Shown here one piece after another: positions 1-8,629 of a stretch of 64,000 nucleotides of DNA; position 1 is the stretch's first letter, and each line of letters opens with the position of its first letter. Origin of the DNA: CAYVXE01 sp964455375. Its GTDB lineage: Bacteria > Zhuqueibacterota > Zhuqueibacteria > Oceanimicrobiales > Oceanimicrobiaceae. A program made the translations under genes and the position numbers. Where the stretch lies: the NCBI GenBank assembly GCA_964455375.1, contig CAYVXE010000004.1:14829-78828 (forward strand). Reading direction: 5' to 3'. Below the pieces are notes generated by a model. It saw only the letters and a program-made list of their open reading frames with translations, was not told the origin of the DNA and searched no databases.

Positions 1-220
1 CAAAGGAGGGGTAACCGATAACATAATTGATGAGAAAGTAGGAAATATAAACCCCGGCAATGCCTAACCTGTTTTGAATGCTGCCCATGGTAATATTATC
101 CGGCTGCTCAAACGATTTGTAAGTGAGCAGACTGATAAACACCAGCACGGCAAATGCCATGAGCATAATTCCGAGAATTTCTTCCTTTTTGGAGGTTTCG
201 TTATGTGTCTTTCGTCCCAT
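1..220 (-). CDS. ftsK: DNA translocase FtsK/SpoIIIE, N-terminal fragment
   Basis: The gene starts with ATG at 220 and runs off the left edge of the window, so only about 73 N-terminal residues are visible. They show a short charged cytoplasmic start, a hydrophobic segment at about residues 16-34 (EILGIMLMAFAVLVFISLL) and a second beginning near residue 52 (LGIAGVYISYFLINYVIG). This matches the start of the four-TM domain that anchors FtsK at the division septum, where the ATPase pumps chromosome DNA. The start overlaps the 3' end of thiE by 20 bp in another frame, so translation is probably coupled. The motor domain is outside the window, so the call rests on the membrane domain only. Confidence 0.7.
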   Translation of the reverse strand, partial: MGRKTHNETSKKEEILGIMLMAFAVLVFISLLTYKSFEQPDNITMGSIQNRLGIAGVYISYFLINYVIGYPSF

Positions 221-881
221 TCTGAGCAACTGTTTTTTTTACACGTTTGAGTTTCTCAATAAATAACGTTGTTTGTCTCGTCAAATGTTCTGTTTTCAGC
301 AGAGCGGAAATTACCGCGATACCATCAGCACCGTTTTGTATGACCGGCTCAAGATTATCTAAGGTGATGCCACCGATGGCCACAAGTGGTTTCGTCGTTT
401 GCGGACGAATCTTTCGGAGAACACGCAATCCTGAAATTGCCAGATTCTGTTTCGTCGTCGAAGAATAGATTGTCCCGATGCCGAAATAATCGACTTCATC
501 GATTTCTGTTGCAGTAAACTCCTCGAAAGAGTGAGCGGAAACACCTATGATGTAGCTTTCTCCGAGCAGCCTTCTGGCGACCCTGGCCGACAAATCCGAT
601 TGGCCTAAATGCACCCCATCCGCATGACAGGCAATGGCAATGTCAATCCGATCGTTTATAATAAGTGGAACACCATAATCCTGAGCAATCTGTTGAACGT
701 CTAATGCGTCACGATAGATCACGTCAGATGTCGATATTTTATCACGTAGCTGAACGACCCCTGCACCACCTGCAACGACCTGCCTGGCTGCTTCCGCCAC
801 CGACGACCGACCATTTAATGTTTCTTTGTCCAGAATGGCATACAGAGACCAATCAATATTTTCTAAAGGAAACGTCGTCAC
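201..881 (-). CDS. thiE: Thiamine-phosphate synthase ThiE
   Basis: 226 residues with a GTG start. ThiE joins the pyrimidine (HMP-PP) and thiazole phosphates to make thiamine phosphate in the cytoplasm. Visible motifs of this TIM-barrel family are VVQLRDK (about 42-48), INDRIDIAIACHADGVHLGQ (about 75-94), a GTIYSSTTK variant of the GPIFPTxTK phosphate loop (about 136-144) and VAIGGIT (about 167). Length is normal. It lies 9 bp after gcvT and overlaps ftsK, in a tightly packed minus-strand run. No TPP riboswitch is seen before it, which fits its position inside an operon led by other genes. Confidence 0.93.
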   Translation of the reverse strand: MTTFPLENIDWSLYAILDKETLNGRSSVAEAARQVVAGGAGVVQLRDKISTSDVIYRDALDVQQIAQDYGVPLIINDRIDIAIACHADGVHLGQSDLSARVARRLLGESYIIGVSAHSFEEFTATEIDEVDYFGIGTIYSSTTKQNLAISGLRVLRKIRPQTTKPLVAIGGITLDNLEPVIQNGADGIAVISALLKTEHLTRQTTLFIEKLKRVKKTVAQNGTKDT

Positions 882-890
882 ACTTTCAAC

Positions 891-1979
891 TTAGTAAGGC
901 CGCTGATAAAACGGCGTTTTTACAACTTCAGCCGGTACTTCTTTGTTGCGGATTAATATCTTTATTTCAGTTCCCACTTCATTGAATGGAACGTTCACAT
1001 AGCCGATGCCGATTCCCTTCTCCAAACTCGGCGAAAATGTTCCACTGGTCACGTAGCCAATTTCAGACCCGTCTTTAACAATTTTGTACTCATGCCGGGC
1101 AAGTGACCGTTCTTTCATTTCAAATCCGACTAATTTTCGCTTCGGCTTTTCTTCTTTCATTTTAACGATGGCGTCACGGCCGATAAAATCACCCTTGTCC
1201 ACCTTAGATATCCAGCCGAGTCCGGCTTCAATGGGATTGGTGGTTTCATCGATGTCGTTACCGTAAAGACTGTATTTCATTTCCATGCGCAGCGTGTCTC
1301 TGGCGCCAAGTCCGATGGGCTCAATGTCAAATTCTTCGCCGGCATCAAAAATGGCATCCCAGACTTTTTTTGACTCCTGTACCGGGACAGCCACTTCAAA
1401 CCCGTCTTCACCTGTGTAACCGGTCCGGGCGATAATGGTGTCTACTCCTGCAAGTTTTCCGGTGCTGAACCAGTAAAATTTGATTTTGCTTAAATCGACA
1501 TCCGTTAATTTTTGCAACGTCGGTTGCGCATTTCTTCCCTGCACGGCAAAGAGACTATAATCATGGCTCAAATCTTCTAAGCTCGCCCCGTCGATAAGAT
1601 GTTCTTTCATCCAGGCATAGTCTTTTTCCCGGTTCGAGGCATTGACAATGGCCATATAATAATCACCGAAGCAGTACAGAATCAAATCATCGATCATTCC
1701 GCCGTGTTCATAACACATCCCGGAATATTGCGCCCGGTTTTCCTGCAATTTAGTTACATCGTTCAACGTCAGTTTTTGCAGAAACGCCGCAGCATTCTCC
1801 CCACGGAAAAAAAATTCCCCCATGTGAGACACATCGAAAACGCCAACAGAATTTCTTACAGCGTGGTGTTCGTGAATGACGCCTTTGTATTGCACCGGCA
1901 TCATAAAGCCGGCAAACTCCACCATTTTAGCGCCTAAATCTTTGTGTGTTTCATAAAGCGCTGTTTTACGCGGTTCCAA
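891..1979 (-). CDS. gcvT: Glycine cleavage system T protein (aminomethyltransferase)
   Basis: 362 residues, the usual length. GcvT moves the methylene group from aminomethyl-lipoyl-GcvH to tetrahydrofolate and releases ammonia. The N-terminus (KTALYETHKDLGAKMVEFAG, MPVQY) and the segment EAGLGWISKVDKGDFIG are typical. The chosen start is TTG at 1979 because an AGAAGGAG ribosome-binding site lies about 8 bases upstream and no in-frame ATG fits better. The other glycine cleavage genes are not in the window. The lipoyl enzyme gene at 6469-7296 would serve the lipoylated H protein among other targets. Confidence 0.95.
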   Translation of the reverse strand: MEPRKTALYETHKDLGAKMVEFAGFMMPVQYKGVIHEHHAVRNSVGVFDVSHMGEFFFRGENAAAFLQKLTLNDVTKLQENRAQYSGMCYEHGGMIDDLILYCFGDYYMAIVNASNREKDYAWMKEHLIDGASLEDLSHDYSLFAVQGRNAQPTLQKLTDVDLSKIKFYWFSTGKLAGVDTIIARTGYTGEDGFEVAVPVQESKKVWDAIFDAGEEFDIEPIGLGARDTLRMEMKYSLYGNDIDETTNPIEAGLGWISKVDKGDFIGRDAIVKMKEEKPKRKLVGFEMKERSLARHEYKIVKDGSEIGYVTSGTFSPSLEKGIGIGYVNVPFNEVGTEIKILIRNKEVPAEVVKTPFYQRPY

Positions 1980-2032
1980 AATGAATCTCCTTCTTCTCTA
2001 AAATTTTTAGTTATGATTTTTCAAGTAAGACG

Positions 2033-3196
2033 CTACAATTTTTCAAGAACATCTTTGATTCGTTCCAAGGCACGTCCGATATTTTCAACAGAATTTGCAT
2101 AAGAAAATCTTAAATAACCATTGCCGTACTTTCCGAAAGCAGAACCTGACAGAACTGCGACATTCGCTTCATGCAAAAGTTTATGTTCCAATTCCTGAGA
2201 ATCGAGAGGGAGTTCTGAAATATTGGGAAAAGCATAAAAAGCGCCTTTTGGGTTAATGCAACTGACGCCAGGTAACTCGTTCAGGCCTTTGACAATAAAA
2301 TCCCGGCGTTTACGGAATTTTTCAACCATGGCATCCACTTCGTCTGTGGGTCCTTTTAACGCCTGAATCGCTGCGTGTTGAGAAAAAGTGGCCGTGCATG
2401 AATTACTGTTGATCATCAGTTTTTCAACTTTCTGTGCCAGTTCTTCCGGCATAACGCCATACCCCAACCGCCAACCGGTCATGGCGTAGGTTTTAGAAAA
2501 CCCGTCGAGCAAAATAGTTTTGTCATGCATATCCGGATAAGAATACAGGCTGTGGTGTTCCCCTTCGTAGATAATGTTTTTGTAAACCTCATCGGTAAGA
2601 ACGAGAATATTCCTTTCCCTGGCCACAGCGGCGATGACCTCGTTATCCTCCTTAGTTAAAATTCCCCCGGTTGGGTTTTGCGGCGAATTGATGATGATCA
2701 ACCGGGTCTTATCTGTAACCAGCGAGCGGAATTCATTGTGGTCAAAGCGGAAATCATTTTCTTCCCGCAATGGAAGAGGAACGGGTGTCCCGCCTACAAA
2801 TTTGATCACCGACTCGTAAATCGGAAATCCCGGGTTTGGGTAAATGACTTCATCGCCTGCATCGATGCAGGCCGTGATGACAAAATACATAATCGGTTTT
2901 GCACCTGGCGTAACGACCACCTGTTTTGGGTCGGGCAGAACGCCGCGGCGGGCTTCAACTTCCTCGGTAATGGCAATACGCAACGGCATGATGCCGGCAG
3001 CAGCGGAATAGTGGGTTTCCCCATTGCGTAAAGCGGTGACACCAGCTTCAATGATGTGTTTGGGAGTCGGGAAATCCGGTTCGCCAATTTGCAGGTAAAT
3101 AATATCTTTCCCCTGAGCCTCCAACGCTTTGGCCTTGGCCATAACTTCGAATGCGGTTTCAGTCCCCAGTAAATCCATCCTTTTTGCAAATCTCAT
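2033..3196 (-). CDS. PLP-dependent class I/II aminotransferase (aspartate aminotransferase-like)
   Basis: 387 residues. The fold-type I motif SFSKTYAMTGWRLGYG carries the PLP-binding lysine (about residue 237). NSPQNPTGG, TDEVYKNIIY and the C-terminal LRFSYANS (substrate carboxylate arginine) are also present. Such enzymes exchange amino groups between aspartate, aromatic or other amino acids and 2-oxoglutarate. The sequence resembles the AspB/AspC subgroup, but substrate cannot be read from sequence alone. It lies 53 bp upstream of gcvT on the same strand and begins after the terminator at 3311-3344, so it may head the aminotransferase-gcvT-thiE-ftsK unit. Confidence 0.88.
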   Translation of the reverse strand: MRFAKRMDLLGTETAFEVMAKAKALEAQGKDIIYLQIGEPDFPTPKHIIEAGVTALRNGETHYSAAAGIMPLRIAITEEVEARRGVLPDPKQVVVTPGAKPIMYFVITACIDAGDEVIYPNPGFPIYESVIKFVGGTPVPLPLREENDFRFDHNEFRSLVTDKTRLIIINSPQNPTGGILTKEDNEVIAAVARERNILVLTDEVYKNIIYEGEHHSLYSYPDMHDKTILLDGFSKTYAMTGWRLGYGVMPEELAQKVEKLMINSNSCTATFSQHAAIQALKGPTDEVDAMVEKFRKRRDFIVKGLNELPGVSCINPKGAFYAFPNISELPLDSQELEHKLLHEANVAVLSGSAFGKYGNGYLRFSYANSVENIGRALERIKDVLEKL

Positions 3197-3310
3197 GTTA
3201 CTTACTCCGTAATCTAAAATTTTTTAAATTCACTCATTGTTGAAGTATATCATTTGCACAATATGCACAAAAAGATAATAAAATAAACCGCCAGAGTCAA
3301 GTTTAAGCAA

Positions 3311-3344
3311 ATAAAAAACCAGCGTGTTAGGATACGCCGGTTTC
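3311..3344 (-). terminator. Rho-independent terminator after rseP
   Basis: On the minus strand the stem AAACCGGCGT pairs with ACGCTGGTTT (one G-U pair) around a short loop and is followed by a run of six T. It sits 37 bp past the rseP stop and before the aminotransferase gene, so it should end the dxr-rseP transcript. Confidence 0.82.
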
Positions 3345-3380
3345 ATAAAATTCACGATAGAATGACGGTGTGAGATGGCG

Positions 3381-4436
3381 CTAAAAATTAATATCCTTCA
3401 CGCGTGTGATATCGTTTATCAAAATAAAAATCATCAACGCCAATAAGAAGGCCATGCCTATTTTTTGAATCACAATGCGGGTTTTTACCGGCAGTGGTTT
3501 TCGCATAACACCTTCTAAAAGAAGCAGAACCAGGTGTCCTCCGTCCAGTACTGGGAAAGGCAGCATATTGAAAAATCCGAGGTTCAGGCTGATAAATGCT
3601 GTAAACGCAAGTAAAGTTCCAAAGCCGCGTTTAGCGCTTTCGCTGGTTAATTTGTAAATAATAATGGGGCCGCCGATGGATTTTCTGAATGACTCTTCGC
3701 CGGTAATTATCTTTTTCAGTGAGCCAACGGTGAGTTTGATAATCATGTAGGAATTTGAAAAACCATAGCTAATTGATTCACCGAAACCGGCTTTGCGAAT
3801 GACGATTTTTGCAGCGATACCAATGAGACCAATGTCGTTTTCCTTTTGAAGTTCGGGGGTTACCTCACTTGAAAGAAGTTTTCCATCGTGCATCCATTTT
3901 ATATTTATTTCTTCGTTGGGGCTTTTATGGATGATTTTCGTGAGATCGTTCCATGTTTCAATCGGTTGGCCTTTCACTTCTGTAATGACATCTCCTGGCT
4001 GCAAACCGATAGTTTCAGCAGGCTTGCCTTTTAAAACTTCTCCAACCGTTGCTCCCAGCGGTTCACCGATTCCTGTAAAGTAAACGAGACCTGCGTAAAT
4101 GATAATTGCGGCGAGCAAATTCATAACCGAACCGGCAGAAATAACAATGATACGTTGCCACACGGGTTTTGAGGTAAATTCCCACGGTGCACCGGTAATG
4201 GTTTCGTCTAAACTTTCATCGATCATTCCGGACATTTTTACATACCCGCCCAAGGGCAGCCATGAAATACAGTAGTCGGTTTCACCATATTTAAAACCCA
4301 CCATTCTCGGCGGAAAACCCAGCGAAAATCTTTCTACCCGAATACCCACCATTTTTGCAGTGAGGAAATGACCCAATTCATGGACAAATATGAGAAGCCC
4401 GAGAACAAAAATAAAAGATAAAATCGATGTTAACAT
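3381..4436 (-). CDS. rseP: Site-2 zinc metalloprotease RseP
   Basis: Intramembrane protease that cuts transmembrane anchors in regulated proteolysis (anti-sigma factor RseA in E. coli). The zinc site HELGH is at residues 19-23. One PDZ domain follows at about residues 130-200 (GLQPGDVITEVKGQPIETW). The third metal-ligand motif is in FPVLDGGH near residue 297, inside a C-terminal TM segment. At 351 residues it is shorter than the two-PDZ E. coli protein and fits the single-PDZ form. The ATG at 4436 is preferred over the upstream TTG codons because GAGG lies at proper spacing. It follows dxr, a very common pairing. Confidence 0.93.
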   Translation of the reverse strand: MLTSILSFIFVLGLLIFVHELGHFLTAKMVGIRVERFSLGFPPRMVGFKYGETDYCISWLPLGGYVKMSGMIDESLDETITGAPWEFTSKPVWQRIIVISAGSVMNLLAAIIIYAGLVYFTGIGEPLGATVGEVLKGKPAETIGLQPGDVITEVKGQPIETWNDLTKIIHKSPNEEINIKWMHDGKLLSSEVTPELQKENDIGLIGIAAKIVIRKAGFGESISYGFSNSYMIIKLTVGSLKKIITGEESFRKSIGGPIIIYKLTSESAKRGFGTLLAFTAFISLNLGFFNMLPFPVLDGGHLVLLLLEGVMRKPLPVKTRIVIQKIGMAFLLALMIFILINDITRVKDINF

Positions 4437-4520
4437 CAACAACCTCGCCCTGTTTAGATTATTTCAAGCAGCAAAAATCACACACCATTGCCTGGCGACT
4501 TTTACAACAAAATACATTAT

Positions 4521-5672
4521 TTACGATTTAAACGTTTTCTGAACATACTCCCGGCTCATTTTATCATGTGCCAACAACTCATCAACGCTCTGAAACCCAT
4601 TTGTACTGCAATTGTCAAGCGTTTGTTCCACAACCTGCGGAATTTTATCAAATGAAAGTTTTCTGTTTAAAAACAAAGCAACCGCTTCTTCATTGGCAGC
4701 ATTTAAAACTGCGGGAGCTGTTCCGCCTGCTCTCAGGGCTTCATAAGAAAGTTTCAGACACCTGAATTTATCAAAATCAGGTTGCTCGAAGGTCAATCGT
4801 TCAAGTTCATGAAAATGAAGTCTTGGAAAGTCTGCCGAAAAACGATGCGGAAAACTTAGAGCGTACTGAATGGGAATTCGCATATCCGGCAGACCCATTT
4901 GCGCTTTTATGGATCCATCTTTAAATTCCACCATACTGTGAATAATCGATTGCGGATGAACAACAACCCGTATATCCTGCGGCTGCACATCAAAAAGCCA
5001 GTGCGCTTCGATGACTTCCAAACCTTTATTCATCATGGTCGCTGAATCGATGGTAATTTTGGGACCCATATTCCAATTGGGATGGTTCAATGCCCGCTCT
5101 ACAGTAACGGCTGCAAGCTGTTTAACCGGCAGGTTACGAAAAGGGCCGCCGGAAGCAGTAAGAATGATTTGCCTGACATCATTTTCATCTTCACCTGCCA
5201 GACATTGAAAAATGGCACTATGCTCACTATCTATGGGAATGATCTCGGCACCGACATCTGCTGCTTTTTGCATCACTAACTGACCGCCGATAACCAGTGT
5301 TTCCTTATTCGCCAGTGCAATTCGACGACCTTTGCTCATGGCCAATAGCGTCGGTTGCAACCCGATAGCTCCCACGAGTGCATTGACCAGGATATTTACA
5401 TCATTCCGGCTGCTGATTTCCAGGATGCCATCAAAACCGGCAAACACGTCTACGCCAATTTTCTTAAATTTATTCTGCCAATCTGCTGCAACGGTTTTGT
5501 TGAAGATAGCCACCGCCACCGGCTTGAAATGATGCGCCTGTTTTAAAAGGAGTTCAGCATTAGTGTTCGTAGAAAGATATTTGACGCGAAACTTTTCCTT
5601 TTGTGACACAACAACATTTAAACAGTTCGTACCGATAGACCCGGTGGAACCTAAAATACTAATATTTGTCAT
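4521..5672 (-). CDS. dxr: 1-deoxy-D-xylulose 5-phosphate reductoisomerase
   Basis: 383 residues, normal length. Dxr makes 2-C-methylerythritol 4-phosphate from DXP with NADPH, the committed step of the MEP isoprenoid pathway. The NADPH loop GSTGSIG is at residues 8-14; the metal and substrate motifs PIDSEHSAIFQCL, LTASGGPFR and DSATMMNKGLEVIEAHWLF follow in order. Its ATG overlaps the TAA of the upstream gene (TAATG), so it is translationally coupled. Together with uppS further upstream it supplies the polyprenyl lipid carrier for wall and envelope synthesis. Confidence 0.96.
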   Translation of the reverse strand: MTNISILGSTGSIGTNCLNVVVSQKEKFRVKYLSTNTNAELLLKQAHHFKPVAVAIFNKTVAADWQNKFKKIGVDVFAGFDGILEISSRNDVNILVNALVGAIGLQPTLLAMSKGRRIALANKETLVIGGQLVMQKAADVGAEIIPIDSEHSAIFQCLAGEDENDVRQIILTASGGPFRNLPVKQLAAVTVERALNHPNWNMGPKITIDSATMMNKGLEVIEAHWLFDVQPQDIRVVVHPQSIIHSMVEFKDGSIKAQMGLPDMRIPIQYALSFPHRFSADFPRLHFHELERLTFEQPDFDKFRCLKLSYEALRAGGTAPAVLNAANEEAVALFLNRKLSFDKIPQVVEQTLDNCSTNGFQSVDELLAHDKMSREYVQKTFKS

Positions 5673-6472
5673 TATCTGATGCTGAGAAAAAGTCCCAGAT
5701 TCACACTGTTAAATTTGCCAATATTGACTGCACCGTTTACATGTACGAACGGAAAGACCGAAACGTTGGCACCAATGGTTGCATGCGTGGTGTTTTCCGT
5801 AAAACGCTCGCCGGCAAATCCGGGGATAGGGACGTCCTTATCCACCTTTAACGTTGTAATATCTATGCCGCCCCCAACGTAAGCCGTGAGGATTGCCAAA
5901 GAATGACTGGCAACAACATTGAAGCTTAAGGTCCCAACCGTTCCAAAGTCAAATTCACTTGGCACAAACAGAGCATGGTAAGTCCCCATGACCATTATTT
6001 TGGGGATACCCGGCATCTGCAAGAGGCCGTATTTCAGACCGCCGCCGATTAGCGTGACCCCGCCACGGCTGTCCTGGCGTTGAAGGTTACTATTTGCATC
6101 AGAGCCAATCGGGAAGTAGAAAAAACGGCCGATAATTTCCAAATTACCCGGCAGGCCCAAACTGCCGTGCAGAAAAGCCAGACCAAGTTTATCTTCATTA
6201 ATGAAGACCGGGAGGCTTTGAAATTCATTGGGTACTTTTGATACGATACCGGTCAGACCAACATCCAGTCCACCGATATTGTGCATGTCTGCCGTATGAT
6301 ACAATCCGCCGCCAACCATGGAACCAAAATATTTTAAAATTGCTTCGACTTCCAAATTTGCAGTGGCTAAATTAGTACCTTGATTAAATTTAAAGTACTG
6401 CGCTTTTACAGATGGAACGGAAAGGGTGAATAGTATTAAAATAAGCGCAAGAATCGTAACTCCTTTTTTCAT
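5672..6472 (-). CDS. Secreted protein of unknown function, DUF6588-like
   Basis: 266 residues. A clear Sec signal peptide (MKKGVTILALILILF, cleavage near VKA|QY at about 24) is followed by glycine-rich amphipathic stretches that look like beta strands, ending in the aromatic-poor LGLFLSIR. A small outer-membrane barrel or surface protein is plausible. It resembles proteins annotated DUF6588 in Bacteroidota relatives, but I recall this only loosely. A strong GAGGAGG ribosome site precedes the ATG. It overlaps the lipoyl gene by 4 bp and dxr by 1 bp, so it belongs to the envelope operon. No enzyme motif is visible. Confidence 0.6.
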   Translation of the reverse strand: MKKGVTILALILILFTLSVPSVKAQYFKFNQGTNLATANLEVEAILKYFGSMVGGGLYHTADMHNIGGLDVGLTGIVSKVPNEFQSLPVFINEDKLGLAFLHGSLGLPGNLEIIGRFFYFPIGSDANSNLQRQDSRGGVTLIGGGLKYGLLQMPGIPKIMVMGTYHALFVPSEFDFGTVGTLSFNVVASHSLAILTAYVGGGIDITTLKVDKDVPIPGFAGERFTENTTHATIGANVSVFPFVHVNGAVNIGKFNSVNLGLFLSIR

Positions 6473-7296
6473 GACGCAATCCTCCTCAGAGCTAAATAAG
6501 ATTGATTGATTTCCTGAACCATGTTTCGTTCAGCTTCAGTTAATTCATCCTTAAAAAGTGTAATCTTAAATTGCTTTTCAAATCCAAATTTTAACGACTT
6601 TGCAATCTCATGAAATGTGACCGACCTATCTAAAATTGTTTCTAAGCAAATGGTTTTCGCATTCAGTTGCTGTTTTGCAGTCAAGGCGTCTTTATTTGTT
6701 GCCGGCGAAATGTAGTCCAATAATCTTAAATGAGCAGTGCCCAGAAGAATTGAACCGTGCTGCAGAACTGATTTTTTGAATCTTCTTTGCGCGCTCCCCA
6801 CAAGTTTCTTGTTTTGATACTGCACTTCATAATCAGCAGAGGTAGCAAAACAAGCAAATCGCTGCTGATAAGTTCCAAAGTCCAAATCAGCGCCACCCGC
6901 TTTAATCAATTGCGGCTCAACACCTGCACGAATCAAGGCCTTTACCAGTGCAGCACTGATTTCATTGTAAATGTGCATCGAACCTTTGTGAAATAACGCG
7001 TGGCTCTCCGGAATAATAACACTGTATGTGACTTCGTGCGCATGGTAAATTGCTCTGCCGCCGGTTGGTCTGCGTACCACATCGATTCCGTCCTGCAAGC
7101 ATTTTTCAAAATTCAATTCGGATATATTTTGATGAAAACCCAGTGAAATAGCGTGTGGTTTCCAGCCGTAGATACGCAAGGTCGGATGGGTGCCCACAGA
7201 CTTTTGTGCCAACACCGAATCTACAGCCATATTAAAGTGACCGTCGCGAACACCCGTCTCAAGAAACCGCCATTGTTCTGTCGTGCAATCTGCCAT
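6469..7296 (-). CDS. Lipoate-protein ligase A / octanoyltransferase LipM family
   Basis: About 275 residues. The biotin/lipoyl ligase fold is shown by VVRRPTGGRAIYHAHEVTYS and KKLVGSAQRRFKKSVLQHGS, where the lysine of KLVGSAQ contacts the lipoyl-AMP or octanoyl thioester. A cysteine in the segment RFACFATSADYEV sits where LipM/LipL transferases carry their catalytic cysteine, so this could transfer octanoyl from ACP rather than ligate free lipoate. The ATG at 7296, four bases after the fabZ stop, is preferred over the TTG at 7311. Its place beside fabZ (fatty-acid synthesis) favours an ACP-linked substrate, which is inference. Confidence 0.8.
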   Translation of the reverse strand: MADCTTEQWRFLETGVRDGHFNMAVDSVLAQKSVGTHPTLRIYGWKPHAISLGFHQNISELNFEKCLQDGIDVVRRPTGGRAIYHAHEVTYSVIIPESHALFHKGSMHIYNEISAALVKALIRAGVEPQLIKAGGADLDFGTYQQRFACFATSADYEVQYQNKKLVGSAQRRFKKSVLQHGSILLGTAHLRLLDYISPATNKDALTAKQQLNAKTICLETILDRSVTFHEIAKSLKFGFEKQFKITLFKDELTEAERNMVQEINQSYLALRRIAS

Positions 7297-7300
7297 TGTT

Positions 7301-7756
7301 TTATGGGTCAATTAAAGTTGCCGAAAGCGCTGCTTCACAAACCTGGTTACCCCCGACAAACGCTTTGCCGTCCATTTTACAAATGGCGTGGCGATATTTC
7401 ACCATATCAACTTCAAAACGCAATTGATCTCCGGGAATGACCGGCCTTCGAAATTTTGCTCTATCAATTCCCGTAAAATAGACTATCTTGCCGTGCAGAT
7501 TGTTTTGCGTTTCTGCAAGCATAAGGCCACCTGTTTGCGCCATTGCTTCCAAAATCAATACACCCGGCATCACAGGATGTCCCGGGAAATGGCCGACAAA
7601 AAAAGGCTCATTAATGGTCACATTCTTTATGCCTACAACTCGTTTCATCGGTTCGAGTTCAAGAATCCGATCAACCAGCAAAAACGGATAGCGATGCGGA
7701 AGAATGTTTTGAATTTGAAGCGTGTCTAAAACGGGTTTTAATGGCGCATCAGTCAA
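7301..7756 (-). CDS. fabZ: 3-hydroxyacyl-ACP dehydratase FabZ
   Basis: 151 residues, normal for the family. FabZ dehydrates 3-hydroxyacyl-ACP in fatty-acid elongation. Catalytic residues are visible: His56 in GHFPGHPVMPG and Glu70 in GVLILEAMAQTGG. The N-terminal ILPHRYPFLLVDR is diagnostic. In many diderms fabZ sits with bamA, skp and lpx genes; here ompH and bamA lie just upstream but the lpx genes are missing, and about 270 bp with large palindromes separates fabZ from ompH. Confidence 0.95.
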   Translation of the reverse strand: MTDAPLKPVLDTLQIQNILPHRYPFLLVDRILELEPMKRVVGIKNVTINEPFFVGHFPGHPVMPGVLILEAMAQTGGLMLAETQNNLHGKIVYFTGIDRAKFRRPVIPGDQLRFEVDMVKYRHAICKMDGKAFVGGNQVCEAALSATLIDP

Positions 7757-7865
7757 TGTGGGATTCCCTCCACTTGTTCTGAATGTAACGGTCTTTCGGT
7801 TCGTTTATTATTAAATTCAAATATAATTATCCCTTTTTAAAAAACAAATGGAAAAGAAGGCCCTG

Positions 7866-8001
7866 GCTCTTTTTGATTAAGTTGGGATTTTTGTCCAAAA
7901 AATCAAAAGAGGCTGTTTCCAAAACCACAAAGTTATTACATTCGTATGCGTAATGTTTTTCATCGGATGCTTCGAATGTAATAACTTTTGGAGACAGCCT
8001 C
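7866..8001. repeat. Two adjacent large palindromes between ompH and fabZ
   Basis: At 7909-8001 the outer arms GAGGCTGTTTCC and GGAGACAGCCTC and the inner arms AAGTTATTACATTCG and CGAATGTAATAACTT form a long stem with one bulge. Beside it, CTCTTTTTGATT (from about 7868) pairs with AATCAAAAGAG ending at 7911. On the minus strand the large hairpin is followed by a T-rich stretch, so it may end or weaken the bamA-ompH transcript before fabZ. The terminal-repeat look (GAGACAGCCTC) also suggests a small non-coding mobile element. Confidence 0.7.
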
Positions 8002-8027
8002 AAGCGGAAAACGAGGGCAAGCCGATA

Positions 8028-8594
8028 TTATTTTTTTTCGGAAGTAGCCGCAGCCAATTCCTTATTTAACTCATCCAGCAACTTTTGAGTTAAGTCCGGT
8101 TGGTCATCAGCCGCATAGAGAATATTGCCCTGAACAACATCAAAAATAAAGCTGTATCCTTCAGCTTCACCGATTTTTTTTATGGTTTTATTGATCTTTT
8201 CATACACAGGCTGGAGCAGTTCAGCTTCCTTTTTTACTGATTCTCCGTTTTGTGGATTCCATTTTTCCTGTAAAAACTGCTGGTACTGTGCATATTTTGT
8301 CTGTATCTCTTGTGTTTTTTCAGTCTTCCTTTCCTCGCTCAACAGCAAGCTCTGGGATTCCAATTGATCATTTAGATCTTTAATTTCTTTTTGTTTGTCG
8401 CGAGCTTCTTTTTCCCACTGGGCATTGATGTCCTGCAATTGTTTTCGAACATCGATTGCTTCTTTGTAGCTCTCCAGAATTTTGTTTGAATTAATGTAGC
8501 CTATTTTCAATTGAGCCTTAGCTGTTCTATTAGCGAAGCCCACCAGACTGACCATGATTAATGCAGCTAAACCATACGATTTGAAACGTTCCAC
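8028..8594 (-). CDS. Periplasmic chaperone OmpH/Skp
   Basis: 188 residues. Skp-type chaperone that holds unfolded outer-membrane proteins in the periplasm on their way to BamA. A signal peptide (cleavage near AKA|QLK at about 27) is followed by the strand KIGYINSNKILESY and a long charged coiled coil (about residues 45-120), then a return strand FIFDVVQGNILYA. The GTG start is supported by a GGAGGT site 6 bases upstream. It lies 35 bp after bamA, the classic order. Confidence 0.9.
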   Translation of the reverse strand: MERFKSYGLAALIMVSLVGFANRTAKAQLKIGYINSNKILESYKEAIDVRKQLQDINAQWEKEARDKQKEIKDLNDQLESQSLLLSEERKTEKTQEIQTKYAQYQQFLQEKWNPQNGESVKKEAELLQPVYEKINKTIKKIGEAEGYSFIFDVVQGNILYAADDQPDLTQKLLDELNKELAAATSEKK

Positions 8595-8629
8595 GCTTTA
8601 CCTCCATAAAAGATTAAATTTAAAATGAA

